Source: Planctomycetota bacterium (GTDB lineage: Bacteria > Planctomycetota > Planctomycetia > Pirellulales > Lacipirellulaceae). Taken from it: DNA of 64,000 nt. This document shows positions 16,520 to 25,479 of the stretch, piece by piece. The translations under genes were made by a program, and so were the position numbers. Under the pieces are notes generated by a model. That model saw only the letters and a program-made list of their open reading frames with translations, did not search any database and was not told where the DNA came from. The first letter of the stretch is position 1. Each line of letters begins with the position of its first letter. The DNA lies in NCBI GenBank assembly GCA_029781135.1, contig JAKOXH010000006.1, forward strand, positions 124,001 through 188,000, given 5' to 3'.

Positions 16520-17038
16520 CCCGAAGAGGGCCGGGTGATCGCCGGCGCGGTGTTGCGGACTTGGTCCGCGGCGCCACGCGGGAGGAAAGTCCGGGCACCA
16601 TAGGACAGGGTGATGGATAACATCCACCGGCCGCAAGGCCAGGGAAAGTGCAACAGAAAGTAAACAGCTCGGGAAGCTGTTAGTCGTTAGTCGTTAGCTA
16701 TTAGCCAGAAGCCTCCGTTTGGCTAAGAGCTAACAGCTAACAGCTAACAGCTAATAACTAAAAGCTAACAGCTTCCCAGCTACGGTGAAACGGTGCGGTA
16801 AGAGCGCACCAGCAGGCGGGGCGACTCGCCTGGCTCGGCAAACCCCACCCGGTGCAAGGCCAAACAGAGAGCATGAGTCGGTCCGGCTCGCTACGACTCT
16901 CGGGTAGGCTGCTCGAGGCGGCGAGCAATCGCCGTCCTAGAAGAATGATCGCCGCGGCACCCTCCCTTTCCCTCCCCCGTGTCGGGGAGAGAAAAGGAGG
17001 GGTGCCGAACAGAACCCGGCTTACAGGCCCTCTTCGGG
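16520..17038 (+). ncRNA. rnpB: RNase P RNA, bacterial type A, with enlarged helices
   Basis: The ends pair perfectly over 13 bases (16520-16532 CCCGAAGAGGGCC with 17026-17038), giving helix P1. Universal segments are present in order: GAGGAAAGTCCGGGC (16582-16596, P4 5' strand), GGATAACATCCACC, GGTGAAACGGTGCGGTAAGA (16784-16803), GGCAAACCCCACC, GCAAGGCCAAA, AGAATGATCGCC and ACAGAACCCGGCTTA (P4 3' strand). Length is about 519 bases, clearly above the usual 350-420. The excess is in two places: a roughly 100-base insertion of tandem TTAGC/GCTAA repeats in helix P12 (16671-16777), and a long CCCTCC/GGAGGG hairpin before the 3' P4 strand (16958-17006). The RNA is the catalyst that matures tRNA 5' ends. 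Confidence 0.95.
16671..16777. repeat. tandem/palindromic repeat expanding RNase P helix P12, family H
   Basis: Outer arms GGGAAGCTGTTAG and CTAACAGCTTCCC close a long imperfect hairpin built from TAGTCGTTAG and GCTAACA units. It interrupts the RNase P RNA between CAGAAAGTAAACA and the GGTGAAACGG block without touching the conserved core. Confidence 0.75.
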
Positions 17039-17046
17039 TTCTTTCA

Positions 17047-17146
17047 AATGGGGAATGGGAAATGCGGAAAGGGGAATCGAAGAATGCCCAATCAATCGGT
17101 TGAGAAATCTGGCATTCCACACTCTCCATTCCCAATTCCCAATTGC
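17047..17146. repeat. GGGGAATGGGAAAT repeat, family E, copy 1
   Basis: G/A-rich units related to GGGAATGGG (17050-17085) are mirrored by CCATTCCCAATTCCCAATT (17126-17144), forming a long imperfect hairpin just after rnpB. The same units occur at 47069-47130 and 54071-54094, both inside open frames. Confidence 0.65.
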
Positions 17147-17151
17147 GCGCG

Positions 17152-17179
17152 AAAACGCCCCGGCACGTTGGCCGGGGCG
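17152..17179 (-). terminator. intrinsic terminator
   Basis: A 9-bp stem CGCCCCGGC/GCCGGGGCG with a 6-base loop is followed on the minus strand by TTTT. It lies 33 bases after the stop of the RHH-protein gene. Confidence 0.7.
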
Positions 17180-17211
17180 GTTGATCGTTCTAGCAGTGAA
17201 TGCAAATCGGC

Positions 17212-17724
17212 TTAGAAACCGGCGGCCGGCCGATACATCGGCTGGCTGCTGCCGAAGGTTGTCGAGCTACTGCCAACGCTGGCGGCGACCGGCTGTTGGA
17301 GCGGCTTCGTGATCCGGCTCGGCGGCGAGCTGGTCCGCTCGGTCGGAATCCGGTCTTGCTCGATGACCTGGAGCAGCTTCGAGATGCACAGCTTGTTCAT
17401 GCTGGTCCGGAGGTCATGGGCCTCGGTCCGCAAGTACTCGTGCATGCTCTTCGGCAGCCGAACGGTGATGACCCGGGTCGGCTCGCTCTCGGTGTCGGTG
17501 GCATTTTTCTGTTCACGCAGCTTCACCAGCCACTTCTGGATTTGCTCGAACTCAGTGCTCTTTTCAAAAGCCGTGAGGTCTTCCAACCGCGTGAAATGGC
17601 GGCGGACGATGCCGTCCACACCCAAAATCTCGCGGAAGAACGTGACCCAGTCTGGCTCCGAATTAAAGAGTTGACTGGCGGTTTGCAGGATTTGTTGATA
17701 CTTCTCCGTCGTTTCGGTAAGCAC
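17212..17724 (-). CDS. ribbon-helix-helix protein of planctomycete type
   Basis: A 170-residue protein. Residues 1-75 form a helical domain (YQQILQTASQLFNSEPDWVT, FFREILGVDGIVRRHF). Residues about 83-120 carry a ribbon-helix-helix fold: RVITVRLPKSMHEYL, followed by EAHDLRTSMNKLCISKLLQ, a typical RHH-copG pattern. The last 50 residues are Ser/Pro/Thr-rich and probably disordered. It is likely a DNA-binding protein; I do not know its target. The gene is monocistronic with its own terminator and runs convergently with rnpB. Confidence 0.65.
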   Translation of the reverse strand: MLTETTEKYQQILQTASQLFNSEPDWVTFFREILGVDGIVRRHFTRLEDLTAFEKSTEFEQIQKWLVKLREQKNATDTESEPTRVITVRLPKSMHEYLRTEAHDLRTSMNKLCISKLLQVIEQDRIPTERTSSPPSRITKPLQQPVAASVGSSSTTFGSSQPMYRPAAGF

Positions 17725-18022
17725 GGCGAATGTCTCCTTCCAGGTCGTGCGGAATACAGCAGGCCCGTTGGCCCACGATCAGGGTCGTTATTTAGTGGCA
17801 TTCTAAAAACGCGACAAGTGCAATCATGCATGTCCTTGCATTGCTTGCACTTACGCTAGCAGTCACTGCATGCCTATGTTCAGGCAGCGACTGCCTACAA
17901 ATGTGGCGGCGGCGAGGTGCACAAAAGTTGCGCAGTGGCTCGGGTCCCGTTTCCACGAGTGTCCTGCCACCGAGGCTTTAAAGAAAATGGCAGCAGAAAC
18001 CGGGATTTCGCGTAATTTCAAC

Positions 18023-18072
18023 AAAAAAGCCGGCAACTAGCGAAGCGTTCAAGCTTCCAACCAGTTGCCGGC
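18023..18072 (-). terminator. intrinsic terminator
   Basis: A 10-bp perfect stem (18029-18038 with 18063-18072, GCCGGCAACT) encloses a 24-base loop and is followed on the minus strand by six T. It lies 33 bases downstream of the sugar isomerase-like gene. Confidence 0.8.
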
Positions 18073-18104
18073 CTTAATTTCTTAAAAACTTTCGCGTGAG
18101 TTAC

Positions 18105-19037
18105 TCAGCCCTTTGCTAGCTGATCTCGGACCCGATTCAACAACTTCAGCGTTAGTTTGACTCCTTCCGTCTCGCCCGGCTTCTCGCCTTCCCATTCGAT
18201 TCCTACATAGCCGTGGTAGCCAGCATCCAGAACGATCTTCATCATCTTCAGGTAATCGATGCCGGTCTCATTGCCCTGTTTATCGAAACCGTGGCTCTTG
18301 GCGCTGACCCCCTTGGCGTAGGGCATCATCTCCTTGACCCCTTCGTAGCGATCATATTCCTCATGATCGTTGATTCGGAAATTGCCGAAGTCCGGCAACG
18401 TGCCGCAATTCTTCAAGCCAACGTCCTTGATCACGCCGGAAAGCCACTTACCGTTCGAGGACAAGCCCCCGTGATTCTCGACAATCACGTTCATGCCGTG
18501 CTGGCCGCCGAATTCGCTCAGCCGCCGCAGGCCATCCGCTGCCAGCTTGTGCTGCTCTTCGGCAGAACCTTCCGACCTGGCGTTTACACGAATTGAATGG
18601 CAGCCCAGGAACTTGGCCGCTTCCACCCATTTGTAATGGTTTTCGACAGCTTGCGTGCGCTTGGCATCTTTTGGATCGCCCAAGTCACCCTCGCTATCAC
18701 ACATAATGAGGCCGCTCTTCACGCCGTTGTCATCGCACCGCTTTTTCAACTCCTTCAAGTAACTAGTGTCCTTGGCTTTATCCTCGAAGAACTGGTTGAC
18801 GTACTCGACGCAATCGATGCCGAAATCACGCTTAGCCACCACCGGAAAATCCAAATTGTCCATTTTCCCATCGAACAGGGCACGATGGAACGACCACTCC
18901 GCCAACGAGATCTTGAACAAGGGTTTCCCTTTCTCGGCCGCAAAGGACGCAACTTGGGGAAGTGAACTTAGCCCAACGGCCGCCCCGGCTGCCGCCGTGG
19001 TCCGCAAAAAAGAACGCCGATCGAGTGAGCCGCTCAT
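18105..19037 (-). CDS. Tat-exported sugar phosphate isomerase/epimerase-like protein
   Basis: A 310-residue protein of the xylose isomerase-like TIM-barrel family. It starts with a twin-arginine signal ([25 protein letters not shown], then a hydrophobic stretch), so it is probably exported folded. Barrel signatures include [38 protein letters not shown] (metal-binding Glu), [10 protein letters not shown] (Asp), [10 protein letters not shown] (His) and [10 protein letters not shown] (Glu). These form a divalent-metal site. Such proteins are abundant in planctomycetes and thought to act on sugars or inositols. The start at 19037 is supported by GGAGG eight bases upstream. It is divergent from icd. 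Confidence 0.85.
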   Translation of the reverse strand: MSGSLDRRSFLRTTAAAGAAVGLSSLPQVASFAAEKGKPLFKISLAEWSFHRALFDGKMDNLDFPVVAKRDFGIDCVEYVNQFFEDKAKDTSYLKELKKRCDDNGVKSGLIMCDSEGDLGDPKDAKRTQAVENHYKWVEAAKFLGCHSIRVNARSEGSAEEQHKLAADGLRRLSEFGGQHGMNVIVENHGGLSSNGKWLSGVIKDVGLKNCGTLPDFGNFRINDHEEYDRYEGVKEMMPYAKGVSAKSHGFDKQGNETGIDYLKMMKIVLDAGYHGYVGIEWEGEKPGETEGVKLTLKLLNRVRDQLAKG

Positions 19038-19254
19038 AGGATAATCCTCCGCTTGGGGGTAAACGGTACCTGCATTCGCAATACTTTCCAAGGCAACCAC
19101 ACCGGGTAGCGTTGGATCGTCGTTATTATGCGGCAATCGATTCGCCGGGGCAACCAACGGCCAACACCGCAACCATTGACCTCACCCGCGCAAGATTCGA
19201 CAATCGGCGGACTAACTCAATTCATTCAACCATTTCGATATCGGGAGCGATTCC

Positions 19255-20571
19255 ATGGCTGCTGCCACCGAAGGTCAACCCATCCAGATGAAAAACGGCG
19301 CACTTTCGGTGCCCGACCACCCCATTATCCCCTTTATTGAGGGGGACGGCACTGGGCCTGATATCTGGCGTGCCAGCCAACTGGTGTTCGACGCGGCCAT
19401 CTCCAAGGCCTATGGCGGCAAGCGAAAGATCATTTGGCGCGAAGTGCTGGCTGGCCAGAAATCATTCGATAAGTCCGGCAACTGGTTGCCCGATGAAACG
19501 CTCGACGCCTTCCGCGCACTCCGCGTCGGTATCAAAGGCCCGCTGACGACACCAGTCGGCGGCGGCATCCGCTCGCTCAACGTCGCTTTGCGGCAACTGC
19601 TCGATTTGTACGTCTGCCTGCGCCCGGTCCGCTACTTCAATGGCGTGCCCAGCCCGGTGAAGCAACCGGAACTCGTCGACATGGTGATCTTCCGCGAAAA
19701 CACGGAGGACATTTACGCTGGGATCGAGTTCGCCGGCGGCACGCCCGAAAGCCAAAAGGTGCTCGACTTCCTCGGTAAGGATTTCACCAAGGAGTTCGGT
19801 AAAATTCGCTTCGGCACCAAAGCCAAGACCGATGAATGGCAGAAACTACTTGAATCCATCGGCACGCCCCATCGTGACCTGCCCGTCGAAGTCGGCATCG
19901 GCTTTAAGCCCATCAGCTACCTGGGTACTGAGCGGTTGGTTCATAGCGCGATCAGCTATGCCATTCAGAACAAGCGGAAGAGCGTCACGCTGGTCCACAA
20001 AGGCAACATCATGAAGTTCACCGAGGGCGCGTTCCGCGATTGGGGTTACCGCGTGGCCCGCGAGCAGTTTGGCGCCGAGGTGATCGACGGCGGCCCGTGG
20101 TGCCGCATTCCCAATGGCAAACCCGGCGCGGGCATCGTCATTAAAGATGTCATCGCCGATGCCTTCCTGCAGCAGATTCTCACGCGACCGGCCGAGTACG
20201 ATGTCGTCGCGACGCCGAACCTCAATGGCGACTACATCAGCGACGCGCTTGCCGCGTGCGTCGGCGGCATCGGCATCGCGCCCGGTGCGAACATCAATTA
20301 CGTCACTGGTCACGCCATTTTCGAGGCCACGCACGGCACTGCCCCAAAGTACGCCGGCCAAGACAAAGTGAATCCCGGCTCGGTGATCCTCTCCGGCGAG
20401 ATGATGCTCCGCCACATGAAATGGAACGAAGCGGCCGACCTCATTATCCGCGGCATGGAAGGAGCGATTGCGGCCAAGACGGTCACTTACGACTTTGCCC
20501 GCATGATGCCGGCCGCCAACGAAGTGAAATGCAGCGAATTCGGCGCGGCGATTGTCAAACACATGGGCTGA
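19255..20571 (+). CDS. icd: NADP-dependent isocitrate dehydrogenase
   Basis: A 438-residue enzyme of the TCA cycle that oxidatively decarboxylates isocitrate to 2-oxoglutarate. It resembles the E. coli type: [17 protein letters not shown], substrate loop [17 protein letters not shown] with the regulatory Ser, [42 protein letters not shown], metal-binding Asp residues in [13 protein letters not shown] and the cofactor motif [19 protein letters not shown] precedes the ATG at a normal distance. It begins a run of four plus-strand genes (icd, Uma2, PII, receiver-like), with 65 bases between icd and the next. Confidence 0.96.
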   Translation: MAAATEGQPIQMKNGALSVPDHPIIPFIEGDGTGPDIWRASQLVFDAAISKAYGGKRKIIWREVLAGQKSFDKSGNWLPDETLDAFRALRVGIKGPLTTPVGGGIRSLNVALRQLLDLYVCLRPVRYFNGVPSPVKQPELVDMVIFRENTEDIYAGIEFAGGTPESQKVLDFLGKDFTKEFGKIRFGTKAKTDEWQKLLESIGTPHRDLPVEVGIGFKPISYLGTERLVHSAISYAIQNKRKSVTLVHKGNIMKFTEGAFRDWGYRVAREQFGAEVIDGGPWCRIPNGKPGAGIVIKDVIADAFLQQILTRPAEYDVVATPNLNGDYISDALAACVGGIGIAPGANINYVTGHAIFEATHGTAPKYAGQDKVNPGSVILSGEMMLRHMKWNEAADLIIRGMEGAIAAKTVTYDFARMMPAANEVKCSEFGAAIVKHMG

Positions 20572-20636
20572 GTGTTCGGGATCGATCGGCAGGCTAGAAT
20601 AGAATTGAGCCAGCCGATCATCTTAAGAGGTCCGCG

Positions 20637-21230
20637 ATGAAAGCCGTAATGGCCAACGTGCCGGAACACATTTTGGAGTGGCGGCGCCGCACCGGCGCCG
20701 ACCAGTGGGACGAGATGTGGGAAGGAGTGCTGCATATGGCGCCGAGTCCGAATCGCGATCATCAGGATTTAGAATTAGCGTTGGCAATGTGGCTCAGGGT
20801 TCATTGGGCAAAGCCGAATGGTTGCCGCGTTTATCATGAAATTAATGTTGCCGAACCGGGCACCTGGCCAAACAACTTTCGCATTCCCGATTTGGTTTTG
20901 CTAACGCCTGCACGCTTCGACATCGACTGCAACGAGTATTTCGATGGCGGCCCCGACGCGGTCGTCGAAATTCGCAGCCCCGACGATGAAACGTATGAAA
21001 AGTTCGACTTCTATGCCAAAATCGGCGTGCTCGAGATTTGGGTAATCGATCGCGACACGCGCCAACCAGAAATGTATGAGTTGATGGGCGGCGAATACCG
21101 ACGCCTCGAACCAAATTCCGCCGGTTGGTTGCGTAGCGCGGTTGCAGACGCTGAACTACGCGCAGCCGGTGACGATAAACTTGAAATCCGCTTGGTTGGT
21201 CAAGAGAACACGTCGGCGTTATTGCCATGA
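20637..21230 (+). CDS. Uma2-family PD-(D/E)XK nuclease-like protein
   Basis: A 197-residue protein of the Uma2 (DUF820) family, related to restriction-type endonucleases. Features are EGVLHMAPSPNRDHQDLELA, the PD motif in RIPDLVLLTP, the acidic strand DAVVEIRSPDDETYEKFDFY, and LEIWVIDRDTRQPEMYEL. Substrate and physiological role are unknown, although the family is greatly expanded in planctomycetes and cyanobacteria. It overlaps the PII gene by four bases (ATGA), so it is translationally coupled to PII. A second family member is at 39997-40563. Confidence 0.85.
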   Translation: MKAVMANVPEHILEWRRRTGADQWDEMWEGVLHMAPSPNRDHQDLELALAMWLRVHWAKPNGCRVYHEINVAEPGTWPNNFRIPDLVLLTPARFDIDCNEYFDGGPDAVVEIRSPDDETYEKFDFYAKIGVLEIWVIDRDTRQPEMYELMGGEYRRLEPNSAGWLRSAVADAELRAAGDDKLEIRLVGQENTSALLP

Positions 21231-21574
21231 AAATGATCATCGCTGTCATTCAGCCCACCAAGCTCGATGCGGTTCAGCAGGCCCTCTCGCGGCTCGACGT
21301 TACCCGCATGACCGTGTGCGATTCCATGGGCTACGCCCGCCAGCGTGGCCAACTCGAAACGTACCGCGGCCACGAATACAAAACGAACCTGCTGCGCAAA
21401 ATCGCATTAGAAATTGCCGTTAACGACGACTTTGTCGACCGGACGATTGAATGCCTCGAAGATGTTGCCCGCACCAGTGCCGAAGGTCACATCGGGGACG
21501 GCAAGATTTTTGTCGTGCCAATGGAGCAGGCCATTCAAATCAGCGATGGCTATCGCGGCAAAGGCGCGATTTGA
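21227..21574 (+). CDS. PII-family nitrogen regulatory protein
   Basis: A 115-residue trimeric signal protein that senses 2-oxoglutarate and ATP/ADP. The start KMIIAVIQPTKLDAVQQAL, T-loop MGYARQRGQLETYRGHEY (with the usual uridylylated Tyr in the RGHEY position) and B-loop EGHIGDGKIFVVPM are typical. The C-terminal nucleotide contact is unusual: most PII have VRIRTGE, here it reads IQISDGYRGKGAI, so both arginines are displaced. No ammonium transporter gene is adjacent. The setting after icd, whose product is the PII ligand, suggests a carbon/nitrogen sensor linked to the TCA cycle (inference). Confidence 0.9.
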   Translation: MKMIIAVIQPTKLDAVQQALSRLDVTRMTVCDSMGYARQRGQLETYRGHEYKTNLLRKIALEIAVNDDFVDRTIECLEDVARTSAEGHIGDGKIFVVPMEQAIQISDGYRGKGAI

Positions 21575-21579
21575 TCGTA

Positions 21580-21933
21580 ATGAACATCGTGCTTCTTACG
21601 ACCGACTTAACTGTCGTTTCGCGGGTGGAAGGCGCGGCCAAACTCGTCGGTGCTGAGGTTCAGGTGGCGCCGAATGCGGCCCAGGCTTTGATGCAGTGCG
21701 ACGACGCGTCCACAAAAGCCCTCGTCATCGATCTCTCAACGCCGGCACTCGATCTGGTAATCGTCCAGCAGTTGGCGGAAGATCCCAAGCGGTCGCTTCG
21801 AATCGTGGCCTTCGGGCCGCACGTTTATGAAGACCGGCTGGCGGCAGCTCGGGCGGCAGGCTGCGACATTGTATTACGTCGTGGCCAGTTCTTTGGGAAT
21901 ATGAGCGAGGTCATCTCGAAGTGTACCGCTTAA
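21580..21933 (+). CDS. receiver-like protein, degenerate
   Basis: A 117-residue single-domain protein with CheY-like fold cues. NIVLLTTDLTVVSRVEGAA at the N-terminus has one acidic residue instead of a pair; KALVIDLSTPALDL holds a candidate phosphoacceptor Asp; LRIVAFGPHVYEDRLAAARA has Gly where Thr/Ser is usual; and DIVLRRGQFF has Arg in place of the conserved Lys. It is therefore probably a pseudo-receiver. It starts six bases after PII, so the two are likely to be co-translated and may interact (inference). Confidence 0.65.
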   Translation: MNIVLLTTDLTVVSRVEGAAKLVGAEVQVAPNAAQALMQCDDASTKALVIDLSTPALDLVIVQQLAEDPKRSLRIVAFGPHVYEDRLAAARAAGCDIVLRRGQFFGNMSEVISKCTA

Positions 21934-22004
21934 GACCGGCGTGCAGTGAAACGCCTTTCTTTTCAGTGCGACTCAACAACACCAGCCACGACTGAATAAA
22001 TCGC

Positions 22005-23435
22005 CTATCCCTGCCCGTCCGCGGGTACTGCGGCAGCATTGCGGGCGACCTCGGGAACTCCAGTCACCGGATCGTCAACTAAAGCTGGCAGGCCATATTC
22101 ATCCGTCTGGTCGACGAACACTTCGCTGAGTTGTACGCCATCAATGTCCCGACGCAACAACAAGTAGATTCCCACCGCGGCAACCCACAAGAAGCCAACT
22201 TGGTAGCCCGCAACTAGTACCGCGACAATCGATTTCCAGAATGCAATCGTCGATTTCGTGAGCGCGAGCAAGCCGGTCGGCTCCTGAATGACATTGACCC
22301 CAGCAGGCGTTGTCGCCGCGGTATCAACGTTCGCCGCCTTGGATGCGATGTCCTTAGCGACCGCGCCCGTTTCGCTGGCTGCCCCTGTTTTTTCGGTGAC
22401 TGCCAAACTCGGCACACTGTCCACTGGCGGCAAAGTGACGGCAATTTCACGTGGTGCCCGCGGCGAAACAACGCCATGCATCGTCTGCTCGTCGAGTCCC
22501 CAATCGATCGACCAATTGCCGAGTGCGATTGCCGTCGAGGCAAACACCTTCACAACGAACATACTCGTCACCGCAAGAAAACCAGCGAACACCACGTACC
22601 ACAGCAGCTTCCATGGACGATGATACGTGTAGGCATAACTGCGGCTCAGCGCGTCAAACGCGTCGGTGCCCTCGACGCTTACGGTCGCCCACATCAGCGG
22701 CCAGCCAACATACGCACCGAGTAACAGTACCGCCATCATCAGGCCCAGCAAGAAGACGAACGGCCAAATAAGTGCCGCCAGAAAGGTCAACACGCCAATC
22801 CGCATGAACAACCCCATCACGATCAATTGCACGGCAAAGAGAGCGGTCCCGGCCATCGCAATCAGCGGCGGCAAACTGTACGACGGCAATTTACTTAGCG
22901 CGTGCTTGAGCGCGGCGAGCGGCCCAGGCGCCTCATCGCGCGTAAACTTCAACGCCGCGATTCGCGTGATGGCGCCGCCGACCACACCCCACACCAGCAG
23001 TTCCCAAATGACGCAAATCAACAGAAACACAAATCCAGGCACGGTGAGATCTGGATGAAACAGTTCCACAAACGGCCGCGTGAGATATAACCAAATCGTG
23101 AGCGGAGCGCGGAACAATGTCGGATTCGCCGCGGAATCGACAATTTCCATCGCACTGTGTGGCGACGTGTTGACCCATGCCACCGTTGGAGAAATATCTG
23201 CCGGGCGCTCCCAAAACGCCAACCTCGTGTTCGACCACGCTTTGACGACGGGGTCGGTTGTTTCTGGAAACGCGTCGGTGATCGCGCGCCACCCCACCCA
23301 CGTCGCGAATAGCCCAATCGCTCCCAGAATCAGCACGCGTGCCAACAGGGCAATTCGAATCGAACGCAATAAGATCAGCCAAGGAAATAACTCGCTCCAG
23401 GCCACATCGCGAATTTTCGAGGGTTGATCGGCCAT
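22005..23435 (-). CDS. multi-pass membrane protein of planctomycete type
   Basis: A 476-residue membrane protein with about six or seven hydrophobic segments: near 25-48, 125-155, 190-240 (a pair, VFLLGLMMAVLLLGAYVGWP following), 285-310 and 405-430. A soluble loop between the last two is Ala/Val/Thr-rich. The block EGTDAFDALSRSYAYTYHRP resembles membrane proteins with tandem Yip1/DUF-like helices. The C-terminal 50 residues are acidic and cytoplasmic or periplasmic. I do not recognise a function. It follows the YacG gene on the same strand with about 120 bases between. Confidence 0.6.
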   Translation of the reverse strand: MADQPSKIRDVAWSELFPWLILLRSIRIALLARVLILGAIGLFATWVGWRAITDAFPETTDPVVKAWSNTRLAFWERPADISPTVAWVNTSPHSAMEIVDSAANPTLFRAPLTIWLYLTRPFVELFHPDLTVPGFVFLLICVIWELLVWGVVGGAITRIAALKFTRDEAPGPLAALKHALSKLPSYSLPPLIAMAGTALFAVQLIVMGLFMRIGVLTFLAALIWPFVFLLGLMMAVLLLGAYVGWPLMWATVSVEGTDAFDALSRSYAYTYHRPWKLLWYVVFAGFLAVTSMFVVKVFASTAIALGNWSIDWGLDEQTMHGVVSPRAPREIAVTLPPVDSVPSLAVTEKTGAASETGAVAKDIASKAANVDTAATTPAGVNVIQEPTGLLALTKSTIAFWKSIVAVLVAGYQVGFLWVAAVGIYLLLRRDIDGVQLSEVFVDQTDEYGLPALVDDPVTGVPEVARNAAAVPADGQG

Positions 23436-23559
23436 GATTTCCTGTTTGGGGTTGGGAGGTCTGCGATATCCAGGCGAACGGCCCGATTATAAGCAAGGAT
23501 AGCACGAATGCCAGGAGACCCTCGTCGCTCAAACGCTGCAACAACACGGCCGCACCCAA

Positions 23560-23763
23560 CTATTGGGGGCCATTCTCACTGTTTTCGCTCTCGAAATCGC
23601 CAGCTTCCGGCAGCTCATCGGCCTCGGGATCGGGAATGACCGGCATAGAGTACGTTTCGCCTAACCACCGACCCAAGTCGATCGTCCGGCAACGTTCGCC
23701 GCAAAAGGGTAGGGCGGGTGACGCCGCTTCATCAAACTCACGTTTACAAACCGGGCAACGCAT
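23560..23763 (-). CDS. yacG: YacG-type zinc-ribbon protein
   Basis: A 67-residue zinc protein of the YacG (DNA gyrase inhibitor) family. The two zinc knuckles are MRCPVCKREFDE and LPFCGERCRTIDLGRWLGE, followed by the family YSMPVIPDPE block and an acidic tail. In E. coli YacG binds GyrB and blocks DNA binding. The start at 23763 was chosen at the first zinc knuckle; the longer frame upstream contains a GGGGACAGGGGAC repeat and is unlikely to be translated. Confidence 0.88.
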   Translation of the reverse strand: MRCPVCKREFDEAASPALPFCGERCRTIDLGRWLGETYSMPVIPDPEADELPEAGDFESENSENGPQ

Positions 23764-23775
23764 GTGGGAGGAGTC

Positions 23776-23802
23776 GGGATTCAGGGGACAGGGGACGGGG
23801 AA
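23776..23802. repeat. GGGGACAGGGGAC repeat, family D
   Basis: The run TCGGGATTCAGGGGACAGGG and its continuation lies just upstream of yacG. The same units occur at 25531-25588 and 46679-46711. Confidence 0.6.
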
Positions 23803-23910
23803 GACGATGCAATTGTCATGCGGAGCTCTATCGCACGGTTTAATCGCGACGCCATCGTTTAGCCGCGACGCGGAGGCTCGGTGTGGCGGAACGCGAAACG
23901 GCACCCAACT

Positions 23911-25479
23911 TCAAGTGCTTGTCCAACAACACCAATTCATCCAATTATAGAGCCAAGGCTGTACCCAGGGATTCCAGGTCGGATAACTGACGGATAAGAC
24001 GGACATCGACAGCAACACCGCCGCCACGGCCTGGCCCGCTTTCGACTTCGACAGCCAATCGGCCGCCGGAATCATTACCACTAGCCACAATGGTGTGCAC
24101 CAAAATATCCAGCGAAATCCACTCGTCATGCCGCCGTAATTGCGATCTTCCAGCGGACGCAGCCCCAGGAAGAAGACGAGACAGATACCACTCACCGCCA
24201 AGATGATGGCCGCCAACTCGCGCTGCCGCGCATCGGGCGATCTCAGCCACATGAACGCGCCGGTTAAGCTGATCAGCCAAATCGGCGTTAACGAAAACAC
24301 GCCATGGTGGCCAATCAAGCAATTCAAAGCGTAAGTCACTTTCGACGGTTCGCCCCGGTCAATCCCCTGGCGATCGTACCAGTAGCTTTTCACCTGCCGG
24401 CCATTGACGGTGTACGTGAACTTGTACCAATTGTTGGCGGCATCGGTATCGCTGCGGAACGCATACGGGGGCGAAATCCGATCGTGCGCCAGCCAGTTCG
24501 TGCCAAAGAAGGCCGCACCCACGATCGCCATTCCCGGTACAAATGCGGTTAGTGTTTGCCGCGGTGTCCGCCACAACAGAATGGCACCCGTAAGTGCTAA
24601 GAACGATACCGCCGGCAGTTCATTCGCCCCGGTGAACGCGGCCGCCAAACCAACCGCGAAGAAATACCACCACCGTCGCTCGCCATCATTTGTTATTCGG
24701 ACGAACAAATAGATCGTGACCATGGCACTCACCGCCGCCACGATATGATTATTGAGCACCACTGCGAACGTGCTCAAGAAGGTGGCGAACGTGGCGGAAG
24801 CCATCACGAAAACCCGTCCCCAGTCGGTCGTGCCAAAGCGTTCGACCAAACTCGCCAGCAGCACGTACATCAAAACGAGTGGCACGATGTTGACCGTAAT
24901 CAGCATCGCGCGGCCAATTTCATAGGGGTGATCTCGCAACGTCGCGCCGCTGAAGCGATTGATCAGCCAGTATTCGCCGGCCAAAATCGTTACCAAGAGC
25001 GGTGGCTTGCTGGAATAAAGATGCAACTCGCCATCTCGCCCACGGTGTTGCACCATGTCGATGCTATCCCATGTTGGCTGACCCACGATGGAATCGATCT
25101 CGTACGTGCCGCGTTCCACTAGCGAGCGAATCGTCATCCAGCGACTGCGATCGTTCGCGCTGAGAAACGGCCGCTGCATTGCCAGTTCGTTGCGTAGCCG
25201 CGCTTCTTCCACGGCCAACCGATCCTCAAGCTGATTGCCGGTCACGCCTTCGGCCGCGAGTTGCTGCCGTTGACTGGCGAGCCGTTCCTTGATGCGGGCC
25301 GCTTCCAATTGGGATCGGTCAACCGAATTCACCGACAGCAGTCGCCCCGTCATGTTGCCGACCGCGACGGCAATCAACAGCAGGTACACACCCCAGCGAA
25401 CATTTGCGGGCAGCGCAGCACACGCCGTTTGATCTTCAGTTCCCGGCGTACGCGGCATTTCCGTGGGCATATCGCTCAT
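23911..25479 (-). CDS. GT-C-type membrane glycosyltransferase-like protein
   Basis: A 522-residue membrane protein with an N-terminal helix (VRWGVYLLLIAVAVGNMTG), a long periplasmic-like coiled segment (about 60-130) and roughly ten further membrane helices. The fold resembles GT39/ArnT-like lipid-linked sugar transferases. A charged motif (SSKPPLLVTILAGEYW) follows the soluble part, as the catalytic loop does in that superfamily. It overlaps the GT2 gene by four bases (ATGA), indicating that both work on the same glycan, probably a polyprenyl-phosphate sugar pathway (inference). The start at 25479 was chosen for this overlap; the longer upstream frame is repeat sequence. Confidence 0.72.
   Translation of the reverse strand: MSDMPTEMPRTPGTEDQTACAALPANVRWGVYLLLIAVAVGNMTGRLLSVNSVDRSQLEAARIKERLASQRQQLAAEGVTGNQLEDRLAVEEARLRNELAMQRPFLSANDRSRWMTIRSLVERGTYEIDSIVGQPTWDSIDMVQHRGRDGELHLYSSKPPLLVTILAGEYWLINRFSGATLRDHPYEIGRAMLITVNIVPLVLMYVLLASLVERFGTTDWGRVFVMASATFATFLSTFAVVLNNHIVAAVSAMVTIYLFVRITNDGERRWWYFFAVGLAAAFTGANELPAVSFLALTGAILLWRTPRQTLTAFVPGMAIVGAAFFGTNWLAHDRISPPYAFRSDTDAANNWYKFTYTVNGRQVKSYWYDRQGIDRGEPSKVTYALNCLIGHHGVFSLTPIWLISLTGAFMWLRSPDARQRELAAIILAVSGICLVFFLGLRPLEDRNYGGMTSGFRWIFWCTPLWLVVMIPAADWLSKSKAGQAVAAVLLSMSVLSVSYPTWNPWVQPWLYNWMNWCCWTST

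Noticed and set aside
23956-24322. Minus-strand and plus-strand open frames overlapping the GT-C gene
   Set aside because: Shadow frames of a GC-rich coding sequence, with no motifs of their own.
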